From assembly GCF_000003605.2 (NCBI RefSeq), contig NW_003137745.1, positions 1-10,125 on the forward strand: DNA of 10,125 nt, read 5' to 3'. The number at the start of each line of letters is the position of its first letter. Position 1 is the stretch's first letter. The notes under the pieces were generated by a model. The model did not search any database. It was not told the origin of the DNA and saw only the letters and a list, made by a program, of their open reading frames with translations. Source of the stretch: Saccoglossus kowalevskii (taxonomy: Eukaryota > Hemichordata > Enteropneusta > Harrimaniidae). Made by a program: the position numbers and the translations under genes. This document shows, one piece after another, positions 8,813 to 10,125 of this stretch.

Positions 8813-9548
8813 CACACCACTCTGCACCCATAGGACACACCACTCTGGACCCAGAGGACACACCACTCTGGACCCAGAGGACACACCACTCTGGACCCAG
8901 AGGACACACCACTCTGGACCCAGAGGACACACCACTCTGGACCCATAGGACACACCACTCTGGACCCAGAGGACACACCACTCTGGACCCAGAGGACACA
9001 CCACTCTGGACCCAGAGGACACACCACTCTGGACCCAGAGGACACACCACTCTGGACCCAGAGGACACACCATTCTGGACCCAGAGGACACACCACTCTG
9101 GACCCAGAGGACACACCACTCTGGACCCAGAGGACACACCACTCTGGACCCAGAGGACACACCTCTCTGGACCCAGAGGACACACCACTCTGGACCCAGA
9201 GGACACACCACTCTGGACGCAGAGGACACACCACTCTGGACCCAGAGGACACACCACTCTGGACCCAGAGGACACACCACTCTGGACCCAGAGGACACAC
9301 CACTCTGGACCCAGAGGACACACCACTCTGGACCCAGAGGACACACCACTCTGGACCCAGAGGACACACCACTCTGGACCCAGAGGACACACCACTCTGG
9401 ACCCAGAGGACACACCACTCTGGACCCAGAGGACACACCACTCTGGACCCAGAGGACACACCACTCTGGACGCAGAGGACACACCACTCTGGACCCAGAG
9501 GACACACCACTCTGGACCCAGAGGACACACCACTCTGGACCCAGAGGA

Positions 9549-9594
9549 CACACCACTCTGCATCCAGAGGACACACAACTCTGCACCCATAGGA
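9549..9594. repeat. Two-unit composite haplotype, copy B
   Basis: The same CTGCATCC unit and ACAACTCTGCACCCATAGG unit as copy C, located exactly eight units (184 bp) before it. Copy B carries a CATACC-bearing unit at +6 units and copy C one at +5, so the blocks are related but not identical. Confidence 0.85.
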
Positions 9595-9732
9595 CACACC
9601 ACTCTGGACCCAGAGGACACACCACTCTGCACCCAGAGGACACACCACTCTGGACCCAGAGGACACACCACTCTGGACCCAGAGGACATACCACTCTGGA
9701 CCCAGAGGACACACCACTCTGGACCCAGAGGA

Positions 9733-9778
9733 CACACCACTCTGCATCCAGAGGACACACAACTCTGCACCCATAGGA
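9733..9778. repeat. Two-unit composite haplotype, copy C
   Basis: The same pair of units as A and B. It also shares with copy A a CCCATAGG unit at +4 units (9825 here, 7968 in A) separated by two plain units, so the A-C similarity extends over at least five units (about 115 bp). Confidence 0.85.
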
Positions 9779-10125
9779 CACACCACTCTGGACCCAGAGG
9801 ACACACCACTCTGGACCCAGAGGACACGCCACTCTGGACCCATAGGACATACCACTCTGGACCCAGAGGACACACCACTCTGGACCCAGAGGACACACCA
9901 CTCTGGACCCAGAGGACACACCACTCTGGACCCAGAGGACACACCACTCTGCACCCAGAGGACACACCACTCTGGACCCAGAGGACACACCACTCTGGAC
10001 CCAGAGGACACACCACTCTGGACCCAGAGGACATATACCACTCTGGACCCAGAGGACACACCACTCTGGACCCAGAGGACACACCACTCTGGACCCAGAG
10101 GACACACCACTCTGGACCCAGAGGA

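Larger units (their letters stand above)
7439..8965. repeat. Domain enriched in G19>T (CCCATAGG) and C6>A (ACAACTC) units
   Basis: I count 17 CCCATAGG-type units (one as CTCATAGG) here among about 66 units, against five in the roughly 186 units before it and three after it. The C6 to A change appears first at 7439 and is confined to this domain and to the repeated two-unit haplotypes near 9549 and 9733. The stretch 8240-8500 is the most mixed, with CTGCACC and CATAGG on the same units. The TAG in these variants closes + strand frames. Confidence 0.8.
3167..10125. repeat. 23 bp minisatellite array, 303 units, open at the right edge
   Basis: The consensus unit starts CACACCACTCTG and ends GACCCAGAGGA (23 bp, 14 of 23 G+C, only two T on the + strand, no CpG). 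Walking the array gives 303 units with no interruption by other DNA. Seven units have altered length: 22 bp at 5306-5327, 6911-6932, 8704-8725 and 8749-8770; 19 bp at 5558-5576 and 8794-8812; 25 bp at 10032-10056. Recurrent substitutions, by unit position, are G13 to C (CTGCACC), C16 to G (GACGCAG), G19 to T (CCCATAGG), C6 to A (ACAACTC) and G12 to T (CTTGACC). The window ends exactly on a unit boundary, so the true array is longer. Because 23 is not a multiple of 3, each frame reads a 69-base cycle, and the consensus is stop-free on both strands. The resulting long frames (up to about 1550 codons on the minus strand) are not genes: adjacent units carry the same substitution in three different codon phases and indels of 1, 2 and 4 bases occur. 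Confidence 0.97.

Noticed and set aside
3072-10110. Very long minus-strand reading frames (for example 5424-10082, about 1550 codons) and shorter plus-strand ones over the array
   Set aside because: They are three-phase readings of a 23 bp repeat lacking stops. All frames encode similar cyclic peptides, substitutions ignore codon phase, non-triplet indels occur, and there is no start context or non-repeat domain.
3167-10125. CRISPR array
   Set aside because: The 23 bp units abut directly with no unique spacers, there are no cas genes, and the surroundings are eukaryotic (spliced exon, MITE).
3167-10125. Telomeric or canonical centromeric satellite
   Set aside because: The unit has no TTAGGG-like motif, is much shorter than usual centromeric monomers, and the array starts abruptly after unique DNA beside an exon. 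A satellite role cannot be excluded if the array is far larger than the window.

Overview
The window looks like animal nuclear DNA, most plausibly from an invertebrate. It has AT-rich non-coding sequence, degenerate tandem repeats, a (GT)n microsatellite, a small TA-flanked inverted-repeat transposon, one short exon with consensus splice signals, and a very long minisatellite. There are no bacterial-style genes, operons, RNA genes or CRISPR arrays. The species cannot be read from the sequence; the non-autonomous element types would fit a marine invertebrate, but that is inference.

Layout, left to right. Bases 1-330 are relatively CpG-rich and carry promoter-like motifs (inverted CCAAT, CRE-like, ATGGCGG, TATA-like, a GTAAGT donor), but no proven transcription start. 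Bases 331-575 hold nothing recognisable. Bases 576-1893 form a composite repeat: an imperfect hairpin, (GT)16, then about eight degenerate copies of a 125-162 bp unit. This is the architecture of Helentron-associated (HINE/DINE-type) non-autonomous elements. Bases 1894-2491 are AT-rich non-coding sequence ending in a good 3' splice site. Bases 2492-2647 are one + strand exon of exactly 52 codons encoding a charged heptad (coiled-coil) segment, followed by a GTAAGA donor. The next intron starts at 2648 and contains a 190 bp MITE (2784-2973) with TA target duplications.

From 3167 to the last base the window is one uninterrupted minisatellite with a 23 bp unit. Walking it unit by unit gives exactly 303 units: 296 are 23 bp and seven have changed lengths (two of 19, four of 22, one of 25). 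It continues past the right edge. The consensus has no stop codon in any of six frames, so very long 23-residue-periodic reading frames appear on both strands. These are artefacts, not genes. Within the array, homogeneous runs (up to 21 identical units) alternate with variant-rich domains, private variants occur in tandem runs, and multi-unit haplotypes recur. All of this is the record of unequal exchange and local amplification.

Only one gene fragment is visible. The array probably lies inside one of its introns, or beyond its 3' end if no further exon follows. I found no multi-gene system here; what merits a second look is the repeat biology.
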